Shown one piece after another: positions 16,721-24,710 of a DNA stretch of 58,023 nt. The notes beneath the pieces are model-generated. The model did not search any database. It worked only from the letters and a program-made list of their open reading frames with translations, and had not been told where the DNA came from. Within the stretch, counting starts at the first letter, position 1, and each line of letters begins with the position of its first letter. Source of the DNA: Streptosporangiaceae bacterium (GTDB lineage: Bacteria > Actinomycetota > Actinomycetes > Streptosporangiales > Streptosporangiaceae); NCBI GenBank assembly GCA_019239975.1, contig JAFAZE010000045.1, positions 1 to 58,023 of the forward strand, read 5' to 3'. Both the position numbers and the translations under genes were made by a program.

Positions 16721-17949
16721 CCGGGCTCAGTGTGGAGGGGCTCCACAAGTCCTACCCGGGCACGCCGGTGCTGCGTGGCATCGGCCTGCAGGTCAAATCC
16801 GGAACGCTCACGGCGATCCTGGGCGCCTCGGGTTCCGGCAAGACCACGCTGCTGCGCGTGATCACCGGCTTCGAGGCAGCCGACCGGGGATCCGTCAGCG
16901 TGAACGGCACCGTCGTCGACGACGGCCGCCACCGGGTCAGGCCCGAACAGCGCCACATCGGCCTCGTCCCGCAGGACGGTGCGCTGTTCCCGCACCTGAC
17001 CGTGCGCGCCAACGTCGCGTTCCCGCTGGCGCGGCGCGACCGGCATGGCAGGCGGCCCGACGAGATGCTCGAGCTGGTCGGGCTCGGCGACCTCGCCTCT
17101 CGCTACCCGCACCAGCTCTCCGGCGGGCAGCAGCAGCGGGTCGCGCTCGCCCGCGCCCTGGCCAGCCAGCCCAGCCTGATCCTGCTCGACGAGCCCTTCT
17201 CGTCGCTCGACGCGGGACTGCGCGCCACCGTGCGCACCGATGTCCTCGCGGTCCTGCGCGCGACCGGCACCACCACCGTGCTCGTCACCCACGACCAGGA
17301 CGAGGCGCTCTCCGCGGCCGATCACGTGGCCGTCCTGCGGGACGGCCGGATCATCCAGGCCGACACCCCCCGCCAGCTCTACCGGTGTCCCGCCGACCCG
17401 CAGCTCGCTTCGTTCGTCGGTACCGCGAACCTGCTGGAGGGGACCTGGGACGGGAAGCGCGTGACCACCGCCCTCGGCCGGCACGGTATCCACGCCGGCC
17501 TGCAGGTGCCAAAGCCCGGCCATGTCACGGTCCTTATCCGGCCGGAGCAGATATGCCTGACGCCGCCCGGGAGCGACACCGTTCCCGCCCGGGTCACCGC
17601 GACCCACTACTACGGTCACGATGCCCTTGTGGCCGTGCGCCCGGACGCACCTGGTTCCCGGCCCGGCAACGGCAAGGCCGTCAAGGGCGCCCCGGGCAAC
17701 GGCGGCCTGGACGGCGCGGTCCTGGACGGCGCGGTGCTGGACAGGGGTGCGCTGGGCGGTGGCCTGGACGGGGGTGCGCTGGGCGGCGCGGTGCTGGGCT
17801 GCGGAAACGGCGGGCCAGGCGGCGTGCAGGGCGGCGGCGAAGAGCTCCGGGTCAGGGTCAGCCGGAGCGATCCGCCCGAGCCCGGTGAGTTCGTGAGCCT
17901 GACCGTCCGCGGCTCGGTGGCCGCGTGGGCGGCGGCCGACGGAAATTAG
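16717..17949 (+). CDS. Fe(3+) ABC transporter ATP-binding protein (FbpC-like)
   Basis: 410 aa. Walker A GASGSGKT at residues 36-43, signature LSGGQ at 134-138, Walker B LILLDEP at 154-160 and an H-loop in LVTHDQDEA. The C-terminal TOBE region (LIRPEQICLTPPG, then ARVTATHYYGHDALVAVRP) is interrupted by about 60 residues of Gly/Ala/Leu/Asp-rich repeats (GGLDGAVLDGAVLDRGALGG and similar), after which the last strand pair EELRVRVSRSDPPEPGEFVSL completes the fold. The insertion is unusual for the family. ATGA overlap with the permease makes translation coupled. Confidence 0.93.
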   Translation: MTGLSVEGLHKSYPGTPVLRGIGLQVKSGTLTAILGASGSGKTTLLRVITGFEAADRGSVSVNGTVVDDGRHRVRPEQRHIGLVPQDGALFPHLTVRANVAFPLARRDRHGRRPDEMLELVGLGDLASRYPHQLSGGQQQRVALARALASQPSLILLDEPFSSLDAGLRATVRTDVLAVLRATGTTTVLVTHDQDEALSAADHVAVLRDGRIIQADTPRQLYRCPADPQLASFVGTANLLEGTWDGKRVTTALGRHGIHAGLQVPKPGHVTVLIRPEQICLTPPGSDTVPARVTATHYYGHDALVAVRPDAPGSRPGNGKAVKGAPGNGGLDGAVLDGAVLDRGALGGGLDGGALGGAVLGCGNGGPGGVQGGGEELRVRVSRSDPPEPGEFVSLTVRGSVAAWAAADGN

Positions 17950-17968
17950 GATTCCGAACGGACGGTGG

Positions 17969-19132
17969 TCACTCGGCCACCGGAACCGGCAGGCCGGGCC
18001 GCCAGACTGGCGGCCCGGCCTGCTCATCGATACCGGCACCCTCGTCCCACGCGGCGGGCAGCGTGAGCTCGAACTGAGTGCCGTGTCCGGGCACGCTGCG
18101 AACCTGGACATACCCGCCGTGGGCCTCGGCGACCGCGCGGACAAGGGCGAGCCCGAGGCCGGTGCCCCGGGTACCCCTGCCGTTGCCCCCGCCGGCACCG
18201 GTGCGGAACCGTTCGAAGATATGCGGAAGCTCGCTGGCTTCGATCCCGGTACCGGTGTCAGCGACGATCATGCGGACCACGCCGCCCTCGCCGCGTATGA
18301 CCGAAATCTTGATGACGCCTTCGTCCGGTGTGTGCCTGACCGCGTTCTCCAGCAGCGCATCCACGGCGAGGCCGAGTCGTTCCAGGTCCGCCGAGACGAT
18401 CGCCGCGTCGAGCATCCCGAGCTGCCAACTGCGTTCCGCGGTAGGGCGCCACCGGCGGATGGCGTCCGCCGCGAACCTGTCCAGCGCCACCGGCTCGGGA
18501 TGCAGGAAGTCCGGGTCCTCGGCCGCCGCGATGACGAGCAGGCGCTCGCTCAGCCGCCGCAGCTTGGCCATCTCCCCGATCACCACCTGGATGTCGCGAA
18601 GTTCCGCGCGGCCGGAGAGGTCGCGGGCGAGCAGCTCAGCGTGGGTGAGGGCGATCGTAAGCGGAGTACGCAGATGATGCGAGGCATCCTGTAGGAAGCG
18701 GCGCTGCGCGATGAGCAGGCGCTCGTTCTCCTTGCCGATGAGGTGCCGCTCGTGATCCGCGGTGATCTTGCGGTTGGCGTGCCACACGGTCACCACGAAC
18801 ATGGCCGCCATCAGCGGCATCTCGGTCATCTCCTCGACCCGCTCCGCATCGTTGAGCACGTCGAGGCCGATTCCGGTGACGGTCGTGATGACCACGATCC
18901 CCAGGCCCCACAGCATCGGGCTGGCCGGCCAGATCCGCAGCCAGTACAGGACGGTGAACGCGATCGCGATGAGATGGAACGGGATGGTGTTCCAGGATGG
19001 CCACGCGGCGATCGCGGCGACGTTCAGCACCGACAGGGCCGCCCACGCCAGGCCGAGCCACCCGTGGCGGAATCCGCGCGGCCCCGCGTGCCGAGCACCG
19101 AGGTCACCGGGTCGCGAGCTGATACCCTTCAC
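17969..19132 (-). CDS. sensor histidine kinase
   Basis: 387 aa. Four membrane helices in the first 120 residues with almost no extracellular loop, so it probably senses something within the membrane. HisKA box ASHHLRTPLTIALTHAE with phospho-acceptor His152, N box DALLENAVRHTPDEG, and G boxes VADTGTGIEASELPHIFERF and GTGLGLALVRAVAEAHGG. There is no HAMP domain. GTG 19132 is the only start that keeps the first helix; it lies 29 bases inside the response-regulator gene, so the two are co-transcribed. It is convergent with the iron importer. Confidence 0.9.
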   Translation of the reverse strand: MKGISSRPGDLGARHAGPRGFRHGWLGLAWAALSVLNVAAIAAWPSWNTIPFHLIAIAFTVLYWLRIWPASPMLWGLGIVVITTVTGIGLDVLNDAERVEEMTEMPLMAAMFVVTVWHANRKITADHERHLIGKENERLLIAQRRFLQDASHHLRTPLTIALTHAELLARDLSGRAELRDIQVVIGEMAKLRRLSERLLVIAAAEDPDFLHPEPVALDRFAADAIRRWRPTAERSWQLGMLDAAIVSADLERLGLAVDALLENAVRHTPDEGVIKISVIRGEGGVVRMIVADTGTGIEASELPHIFERFRTGAGGGNGRGTRGTGLGLALVRAVAEAHGGYVQVRSVPGHGTQFELTLPAAWDEGAGIDEQAGPPVWRPGLPVPVAE

Positions 19133-19817
19133 CGCGCACCGTCCTGATGATGTGGTCGCCGAGCTTGGTCCGCAGCCGGCGCACGCACACGCCGACGATG
19201 TTGGAGCCCGGCTCGAAGTCCAGGCCCCAGACCGACGCGAGCAGCCGTCCCCTGGACACCGACTGGCCGGCATGTTCCATCAGCTCCCTGAGCACCAGGA
19301 ACTCAAGCCGAGTGAGCGGTGTGGGACCGCGTCCGATGTCCGCCTCCATGCGGCCGACGTGCAGCCTGAGCTCGCCAACCCGGATGACCGCGCCGAGGCC
19401 CTCACCGCGAAGCTGGGTATGCACCCGGGCGAGCAGCTCGGCGAGCGAGAACGGCTTGGTGAGGTAGTCGCGCGCGCCGAGCTCGAGGCACTCGACCTTG
19501 CACTTCACGTCGGCCAGGCAGGACAGCACGAGCACCGCCTGCGCGGGCCGGTCGCGCAGGAGCTGGCGCAGCGCCGTCCGGCCGTCGGTGCCGGGCATCA
19601 GCAGGTCGAGGATGACCAGGTCGTATGAACCAGCCATCGCCTGCCGGAGCCCGTCTGAGCCGGTCTCGGCGAAGTCGACGGTATGCCCCTCCGCCCTGAG
19701 CGCCCGGCCGAGGGCTGAACGTATGGCCTGCTCATCGTCGACAAGCAGGATGCGTCCCCGCGCCACGGAGCGGGCCTGGGCCGGGCAGGTGTCGTCAGTG
19801 ACATGATCCGCTGTCAT
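19104..19817 (-). CDS. OmpR/PhoB-family response regulator
   Basis: 237 aa. Receiver domain with acidic pair DDE at 27-29, phospho-acceptor Asp71 in LVILDLLMPG and Lys120 in YLTKPF. The C-terminal winged helix contains LTRLEFLVLRELMEHAG and RLRTKLGDHIIRTVRGEGYQL. It has a short N-terminal extension of about 20 residues. It should be phosphorylated by the overlapping kinase. A copy of the 15-bp motif lies 106 bases upstream of its ATG, consistent with autoregulation, though the binding protein is not proven. Confidence 0.93.
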   Translation of the reverse strand: MTADHVTDDTCPAQARSVARGRILLVDDEQAIRSALGRALRAEGHTVDFAETGSDGLRQAMAGSYDLVILDLLMPGTDGRTALRQLLRDRPAQAVLVLSCLADVKCKVECLELGARDYLTKPFSLAELLARVHTQLRGEGLGAVIRVGELRLHVGRMEADIGRGPTPLTRLEFLVLRELMEHAGQSVSRGRLLASVWGLDFEPGSNIVGVCVRRLRTKLGDHIIRTVRGEGYQLATR

Positions 19818-20216
19818 GGCTCACTCGCCCCCACAAAGGATCGCGCCAGGGCGCACAGGCGTGGAACACAGAATCCATACTTAATTGCACGGACCGGCTG
19901 GCAGCCGGTTCAATGACCATCCTTACAATTTTGTCATATGTGCAACGGCCCGGACGCGGTCGCAGGCCGGCACGGACGGCCGCACCGACGGCCGCACGGA
20001 CGGGCTGAACAGGGACGGGCTGAACGGCACGGTATTTCTTCTTGTTATAGACGTCTTTAACTCCTCGCATGCCTGTTTGCACCGCGATGCGACGAATGCG
20101 AAGTGTGGATTACCAGGCCCTTCGAAGTTAACCGAAATGGGGTTTTGCCCGGTTATCATCCGGAACTCCGGTTCGGGTACCGGCCCGGGCGGGGAAGGCG
20201 CGCGCCGACTCCTCCA
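19818..20216. promoter_or_regulatory. promoter region of the two-component operon
   Basis: No convincing gene. It contains motif copy D (19923-19937) and a short degenerate tandem repeat based on GGCCGCACGGAC and GACGGGCTGAAC (about 19970-20030), then an AT-richer stretch to about 20110. Confidence 0.5.
19923..19937 (-). promoter_or_regulatory. copy D of shared 15-bp motif
   Basis: Minus strand ATGACAAAATTGTAA, 106 bases upstream of the response-regulator ATG. Confidence 0.55.
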
Positions 20217-21497
20217 CTACGAGATGTGCCCACCGACCAGATGCCCTATCAGGAAGGCCATGCCAGTCGCCAGGAACGCCGCCGTGAACTGCCGCAGGCC
20301 CCCCATGAGCAGCGACCTCCCCGTCAGCCTGGCCACCGCGGCACCGCCTACGACGGCCGCCACCCCCGATATCACCAGCGCCGCCTTGAGCGAGGGATAC
20401 CCCATCAAAAAGAGACTCAGCGGGATCAGCGCGCCGACCGTGAAGGCCGCGAACGACGCTCCCGCCGCGATCCGCGGCGACGGCAGGTCATCCGGGTCGA
20501 TCCCCAGCTCCTCGCGCACATGCGTCGCGACGGCCCGCTCAGGGTCGGCTGAGATCTGCCGCACGACCGCCTCCGCCAGATTCGGGGAGACCCCTTTGCC
20601 GACGAACACCTCGGTCAGCCTTCTGTGTTTCCCCACGGGGTCACGCAGATGCTGCTTTCTCTCGAGTTCCACTTCCGCCGCTGTCAGCTCGTTCTGCGAC
20701 GTCACCGAAATGTACTCCCCGGTCGCCATGGAGAACGCGCCGGCTATCAGGCCAGCGATGCCCGTAAGCACGATCGTGCCGTGGGCGCCGCCACCCCCGC
20801 CGATGCCCGCGATCAGCGAGGAGTTGGTTACCAGCCCGTCCATCGCGCCGAACACGGCCGGGCGCAGCCAGCCGCCGGAGACGTCCCTGTGCTCACGCAG
20901 TACCTCGTCACCGGCGCCGAATGACCCGTCCTTCGGGAGAAGGACGAGCCTGTTGCCGAACGGCAGCCAGCCAAGGATGCGCTTGCCACCGGACGGCGGG
21001 TAGCGGGGGGCGGCCCAGCCGTTGAGCGGCGGGTAGCCCGGCGCGGGGCCGGCAGCGGCCGGCAGCGGGCCGCTGCCGGACAGCCGGGACCCGTGGACCG
21101 GCCCGCCGTTCACCGGCGCGTATCCGGGGGCCGGCCTGCCCTTGGGCGGCGGGTGGCCCCGCCCGTTCCTGCCGTCGGGCCGCGGGTATCCGGTCGCTGG
21201 CCTGCCGTTCGGCGGCGGGTACCCCGGCATGGGGCCGGTACTGGCGGGCATCGGGCCGGTACCGGCCCGGATCGGGCCGCCGCTGGAAAGTGAGTTGCCG
21301 GAGGCGCGCCTGCCGTCCGGCCGCGGGTACCCCGGCACCGGGCCGGTAACGGGCGGCGATCCCTGGCCGTGCCTGCCCCTGGACGGCGGGTATGCCGTGG
21401 AACGCCGCCATTCGGAATCCGCGTACACCGTGACGGGAGCGCCCTCGGAGCGCCACGCGTCTTGCGGAAGATAGTCCCGGTCGTCCACGCCATTCAC
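20217..21497 (-). CDS. VIT1/CCC1-family iron/manganese transporter with Pro/Gly-rich N-terminus
   Basis: 426 aa. The C-terminal 225 residues are a VIT/CCC1 domain: helix 1 with FGAMDGLVTNSSLIAGIGGG, helix 2 with GLIAGAFSMATGEYISVTSQNE (Met and Glu metal ligands), a cytoplasmic metal-binding helical region with several Glu residues, and three further helices. Family members move Fe2+ or Mn2+ out of the cytoplasm. The first roughly 165 residues are low-complexity repeats of the form GYPxxNGR or GYPxPDGR, probably disordered and cytoplasmic. GTG 21497 is the first start; GTG 21488 is possible. Upstream are a motif copy (21647-21661) and a strong iron box (21748-21766). Confidence 0.88.
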   Translation of the reverse strand: MNGVDDRDYLPQDAWRSEGAPVTVYADSEWRRSTAYPPSRGRHGQGSPPVTGPVPGYPRPDGRRASGNSLSSGGPIRAGTGPMPASTGPMPGYPPPNGRPATGYPRPDGRNGRGHPPPKGRPAPGYAPVNGGPVHGSRLSGSGPLPAAAGPAPGYPPLNGWAAPRYPPSGGKRILGWLPFGNRLVLLPKDGSFGAGDEVLREHRDVSGGWLRPAVFGAMDGLVTNSSLIAGIGGGGGAHGTIVLTGIAGLIAGAFSMATGEYISVTSQNELTAAEVELERKQHLRDPVGKHRRLTEVFVGKGVSPNLAEAVVRQISADPERAVATHVREELGIDPDDLPSPRIAAGASFAAFTVGALIPLSLFLMGYPSLKAALVISGVAAVVGGAAVARLTGRSLLMGGLRQFTAAFLATGMAFLIGHLVGGHIS

Positions 21498-21646
21498 CTT
21501 GTCACTCGGAATCGGTCCGTGAGTACACGAGAATTTATTCCGGTAAACAACCCTGGCTACCTCTCATGGCTTCGCTTGCGCCCCAAACGTAGCCGAGTTT
21601 ACATTCGCGTGATGGCCTGCGCTGGGCGCACGGAGCATCACCGACG

Positions 21647-21661
21647 TTACAAAAATATCAT
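21647..21661 (-). promoter_or_regulatory. copy C of shared 15-bp motif
   Basis: Minus strand ATGATATTTTTGTAA, identical to copy A, 150 bases upstream of the VIT start. Followed on the plus strand by CGTGATC and CTGAGAT as after copy B. Confidence 0.6.
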
Positions 21662-21747
21662 CGTGATCGTTCTGAGATGCGCCCCGTCGTGGCCGTGCCG
21701 GAGCGACGGAAGCAATCCTTACCGCCACCGGATGCGCTATTGAAGCA

Positions 21748-21766
21748 ATTGGTTAGGCTAACCTAA
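21748..21766 (-). promoter_or_regulatory. IdeR/DtxR-type iron box
   Basis: ATTGGTTAGGCTAACCTAA matches the DtxR/IdeR consensus at 17 of 19 positions, including the whole GGTTAGGCTAACC core. It lies about 250 bases upstream of the VIT gene. At that distance it could serve as an activator site, as known for IdeR at ferritin genes. Confidence 0.78.
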
Positions 21767-21818
21767 TTCATTTCCGTGCGGCCTCTTGGCGCCCGAGGAC
21801 GATTTCGGTCGCGGACCG

Positions 21819-23984
21819 TCACCGCCGCCCCTCTCCAGCGCCCGCGGCGCGTACCGCACCGGGGACGGTGATCCGGATATCCCACAGGTAGGTGCTGCCG
21901 TTACGGTCGGTGACGGCTAGCGTCTTACCGCTGGGGCTGAACACGGCCGCAGACACGCCTTCCCCGCCGGGGTCGGTCACAGTGGCGATGACGGTGCGTG
22001 TGGTGATATCCCACAGGGCGATCTGGCCGTAGTGGTCGGCGGCGGCGAGGAACGTGCCGTCCGGGCTGAGTGCGGCCGTAGTCACGTAGTTGTCGCCCGG
22101 GCCAGGCAAGGTGGCGATGAGGGTGTGCCTGGCGACGTTCCACAGGTCGGTCTTGCCGTTGAGACCGCAGCTGGCCAGCGTCTTGCCGTCAGCACTGAAC
22201 ACGGTCCAGTTGGCGCCCTTGCCGAGGGTGGCGATAACAGTACGAGTCGTGGTGGCCCACATATAGGTTCTGTCGCCATCATCGCTGACGGCCAAGATCT
22301 TGCCGTCGGGGCTGAGCGCGACCGTGGTCACAAAAGCGCCAGTCATGTAAGGGTCGTCCGGGTCGGTCAGGGTGGCGATGAGTGCGCCGGTGCGCACGTC
22401 CCACAGATCGGCGCCATACCCCTCAGAGGCTGCCAGTGTCCTGCCGTGGGAGCTGAGCGCTACCGGGAACTTGAGGCCGGTCAGGGTGGCGATGCGGCTT
22501 CGTGTGGCGATATCCCACACATAGACGTTGCCGTTACCGTCCGCGGCGGCCAGCGTCCCGCCGTCGGAACTGAACGCGGCCGAAACAATGCCCTGCTGCT
22601 GGCTGGGGAGGCTGGGGGGATCCGGCAGGGTGGCGATGCGGCTTCGCGTGGCGATATCCCACACATAGGTGCTGCCGTTACCGTCCGCGGCGGCCAGCGT
22701 CCCGCCGTCGGAACTGAACGCGGCCGAAACAATGCCCTGGCTGGCGGGGTCCGGCAAGGTGGCGCCCAGGGTCACGGCGGAACTGCGCCTGGCCGGGGTG
22801 GTGCTCTTGCCGGCGACGGCCGGGGGTCCGTGAGTTGCGGGAACTACCAGCGTGGCCACGACAACCGCCGCCACCGCCAGCAGGATCCCTGCCAGTGCGG
22901 CCACCCCGATGCGGCGGCGGGACGCGGGCCTGACCAGCCCGGGCTCCGGGACGTGCCCGGCGTGGCCGCTACCGCTGGCCTCCATGGCACCGTTGAGGGC
23001 AGGCGCGATCGTCTGAGTCACGTCGTGGACCGTCTGGCCAGCCAAGACGGCCGTTTCATGGGGCACAGCCCGGACCTGCTCAGTGGCCCGGTGCGGGTTG
23101 TAGGGCGCCAGGCCCAGAGTCTCCCGCAGTGCATCGGCGAATTCTCCGCAACTGCCGAACCGGTTTTCCGGCACCTTCGCCAGTGCCCTGGCAAGAACCT
23201 GATCCGCGGCGCGCGGCAGGTCTGGCCGCAGCGCACTCACCGGCGGCGGCGGTTCGGACAGATGTGCCCACAGCACGGCCATGGGCTCGTCACGCTCGAA
23301 CAGAGGCCCGCCGGTCAGCAGCGTGTACGCTACGCAAGCGAGCGCGTACTGATCCGCCCGGCCGTCCACGCGCCGCCCCGAGATCTGTTCCGGCGCCGAG
23401 TAATCTGGCGTACCCAGGAACAGCCCGGACCCGGTCAGGCCTGCCGCGGACAGCGTGCCCTTGCTCAGCCCGAAATCCGACAGGTACACGTGGTCAGGGC
23501 GCCCAGGCCCCGCATCCACCAGCACATTCGCGGGCTTGACATCGCGGTGCACCAAGCCGGCACCGTGCGCGGCATCCAGCGCCGAGGCTACCGGGGAGAT
23601 CACGGCCGCGGCCCGGGCCGGCGGCAGCGGGCCTTCACGGCTGACCACCGAGCGCAGGTCGCCGCCCGCCACGAAGCGCATGGCGATAAACAGCACGCCG
23701 TCCGCCTCGCCGGCCGCGTAGACCGGGATGATGTGCGGATCGTCCACCGCCGCGGCGGCACGCGATTCCCGGATGAAGCGCTCCCGGAATCCCTCATCCG
23801 CAGCCAGCACCGGCGTCAGGACCTTCAGCGCCACCACCCGGCCCAGCCGTTCATCACGCGCGCGGAACACCACCGCCATCCCGCCGGCGCCCACCCGCTC
23901 CTCCAGCCGGTATCCCGCCATGCGCGCGCCCGGAGCAAGCCCGGCCAGCAAACCTCCTGACTGCCCGGAGGATTCTTCGGCCAC
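21819..23984 (-). CDS. Ser/Thr protein kinase with C-terminal WD40 propeller
   Basis: 721 aa. PknB-like kinase domain: glycine loop VGAGGMAVVF, Lys54 in VALKVL, catalytic HRDVK at 146-150 (Asp148), DFG at 170-172 and the activation segment ending GTPDYSAPEQ. After a Pro-rich linker a single membrane helix lies near residues 365-390, and the extracytoplasmic part has about seven WD40-like blades (pattern VSAAFSSDGGTLAAADGNG, YVWDIATRSRIATL). Two consecutive blades are nearly identical at DNA level. The GTG start follows GGGAGG. It probably signals from envelope to cytoplasm; the ligand of the propeller is unknown. Confidence 0.92.
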   Translation of the reverse strand: MAEESSGQSGGLLAGLAPGARMAGYRLEERVGAGGMAVVFRARDERLGRVVALKVLTPVLAADEGFRERFIRESRAAAAVDDPHIIPVYAAGEADGVLFIAMRFVAGGDLRSVVSREGPLPPARAAAVISPVASALDAAHGAGLVHRDVKPANVLVDAGPGRPDHVYLSDFGLSKGTLSAAGLTGSGLFLGTPDYSAPEQISGRRVDGRADQYALACVAYTLLTGGPLFERDEPMAVLWAHLSEPPPPVSALRPDLPRAADQVLARALAKVPENRFGSCGEFADALRETLGLAPYNPHRATEQVRAVPHETAVLAGQTVHDVTQTIAPALNGAMEASGSGHAGHVPEPGLVRPASRRRIGVAALAGILLAVAAVVVATLVVPATHGPPAVAGKSTTPARRSSAVTLGATLPDPASQGIVSAAFSSDGGTLAAADGNGSTYVWDIATRSRIATLPDPPSLPSQQQGIVSAAFSSDGGTLAAADGNGNVYVWDIATRSRIATLTGLKFPVALSSHGRTLAASEGYGADLWDVRTGALIATLTDPDDPYMTGAFVTTVALSPDGKILAVSDDGDRTYMWATTTRTVIATLGKGANWTVFSADGKTLASCGLNGKTDLWNVARHTLIATLPGPGDNYVTTAALSPDGTFLAAADHYGQIALWDITTRTVIATVTDPGGEGVSAAVFSPSGKTLAVTDRNGSTYLWDIRITVPGAVRAAGAGEGRR
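22483..22740 (-). repeat. recent 144-bp tandem duplication inside WD40 kinase gene
   Basis: The segment around 22495-22597 repeats at 22639-22741 with only a handful of differences over about 100 bases, period 144 bp (48 codons, one blade). The other blades of the same gene are much more diverged. Confidence 0.8.
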
Positions 23985-24122
23985 CGCACCTCCCGCTGGC
24001 CTTCAGCCGCTGTCTCCTCCCATGCTGGCAGCTACCCGCGCGCTCGCAGATTTACGCCGCGATTGACCCGGTTTGGCCCGCTGCCGCCGTGATCACGCGG
24101 GAATACGCCTCGCCTCCCTTGG

Positions 24123-24142
24123 TTATACGGGTAGGGGTATAA
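24123..24142 (+). promoter_or_regulatory. CsoR/CstR-like operator
   Basis: TTATAC and GTATAA form perfect 6-bp arms around an 8-bp G-rich centre, so the complement contains ATACCCCTACCCGTAT. This resembles operators of the CsoR/CstR (copper or persulfide-sensing) repressors. It is 29 bases before the thioredoxin ATG. No CsoR-family gene is in the window. Confidence 0.55.
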
Positions 24143-24170
24143 AGCCAAGAGCGACGAGCGAAGGAGCGCG

Positions 24171-24563
24171 ATGAGCACCACCGCACTGACCAAGGACACG
24201 TTCGAGGACACGGTCACCAGGCCAGGGATTACGCTGGTCGACTGGTGGGCCTCCTGGTGCGGGCCCTGCCGGATGTTCGCCCCGGTCTTTCAGGCCGCCA
24301 GCGAGAAGCACGCGGACATCACGTTCGGCAAGATCGACACCGAGGACCAGCCGGAGCTGTCCGCGGCGGCGCGGATCACCTCCATCCCCACGCTGATGGC
24401 GTTCCGGGACGGCGTCCTCGTGTTCTCCCAGCCTGGCGCGCTTCCCGCGGCCGCGCTCGAGCAGGTCATCCAGGCGGTTCGTGACCTGGACATGGACGAG
24501 GTCCGCGGCGAGATCGCCCGGCGCGAGCACGAGCACGAGCACGCACAGGAGACGGCCCGGTAA
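24171..24563 (+). CDS. trxA: thioredoxin
   Basis: 130 aa. Cytoplasmic dithiol oxidoreductase with the standard active site WCGPC (Cys30 and Cys33) and the cis-proline in SIPTL (Pro72). The final 20 residues form a His/Glu-rich tail (RREHEHEHAQE) beyond the normal thioredoxin length of about 108, which might bind metal. ATG 24171 follows GAAGGAG. Its promoter region carries a CsoR/CstR-like palindrome, so expression may respond to copper or reactive sulfur. Confidence 0.95.
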   Translation: MSTTALTKDTFEDTVTRPGITLVDWWASWCGPCRMFAPVFQAASEKHADITFGKIDTEDQPELSAAARITSIPTLMAFRDGVLVFSQPGALPAAALEQVIQAVRDLDMDEVRGEIARREHEHEHAQETAR

Positions 24564-24710
24564 GCCACGGACCGAAACGGCTGTTATCCAACGGATCGCG
24601 ACCGCCGCGCCGAGTTTTCCCACGGTGTTGGGAGTGTTTAGCTGAAGATTGCCTGAGTGAGGGCTAAGGTCTTCGGGGAAGAAACGGCCCCGGACGCGGG
24701 GCCGGCTTCG

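Larger units (their letters stand above)
21498..21818. promoter_or_regulatory. intergenic region upstream of the VIT gene
   Basis: No gene. It contains motif copy C and the IdeR/DtxR-like iron box described separately, within an AT-richer tract (about 21500-21775). Confidence 0.6.
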
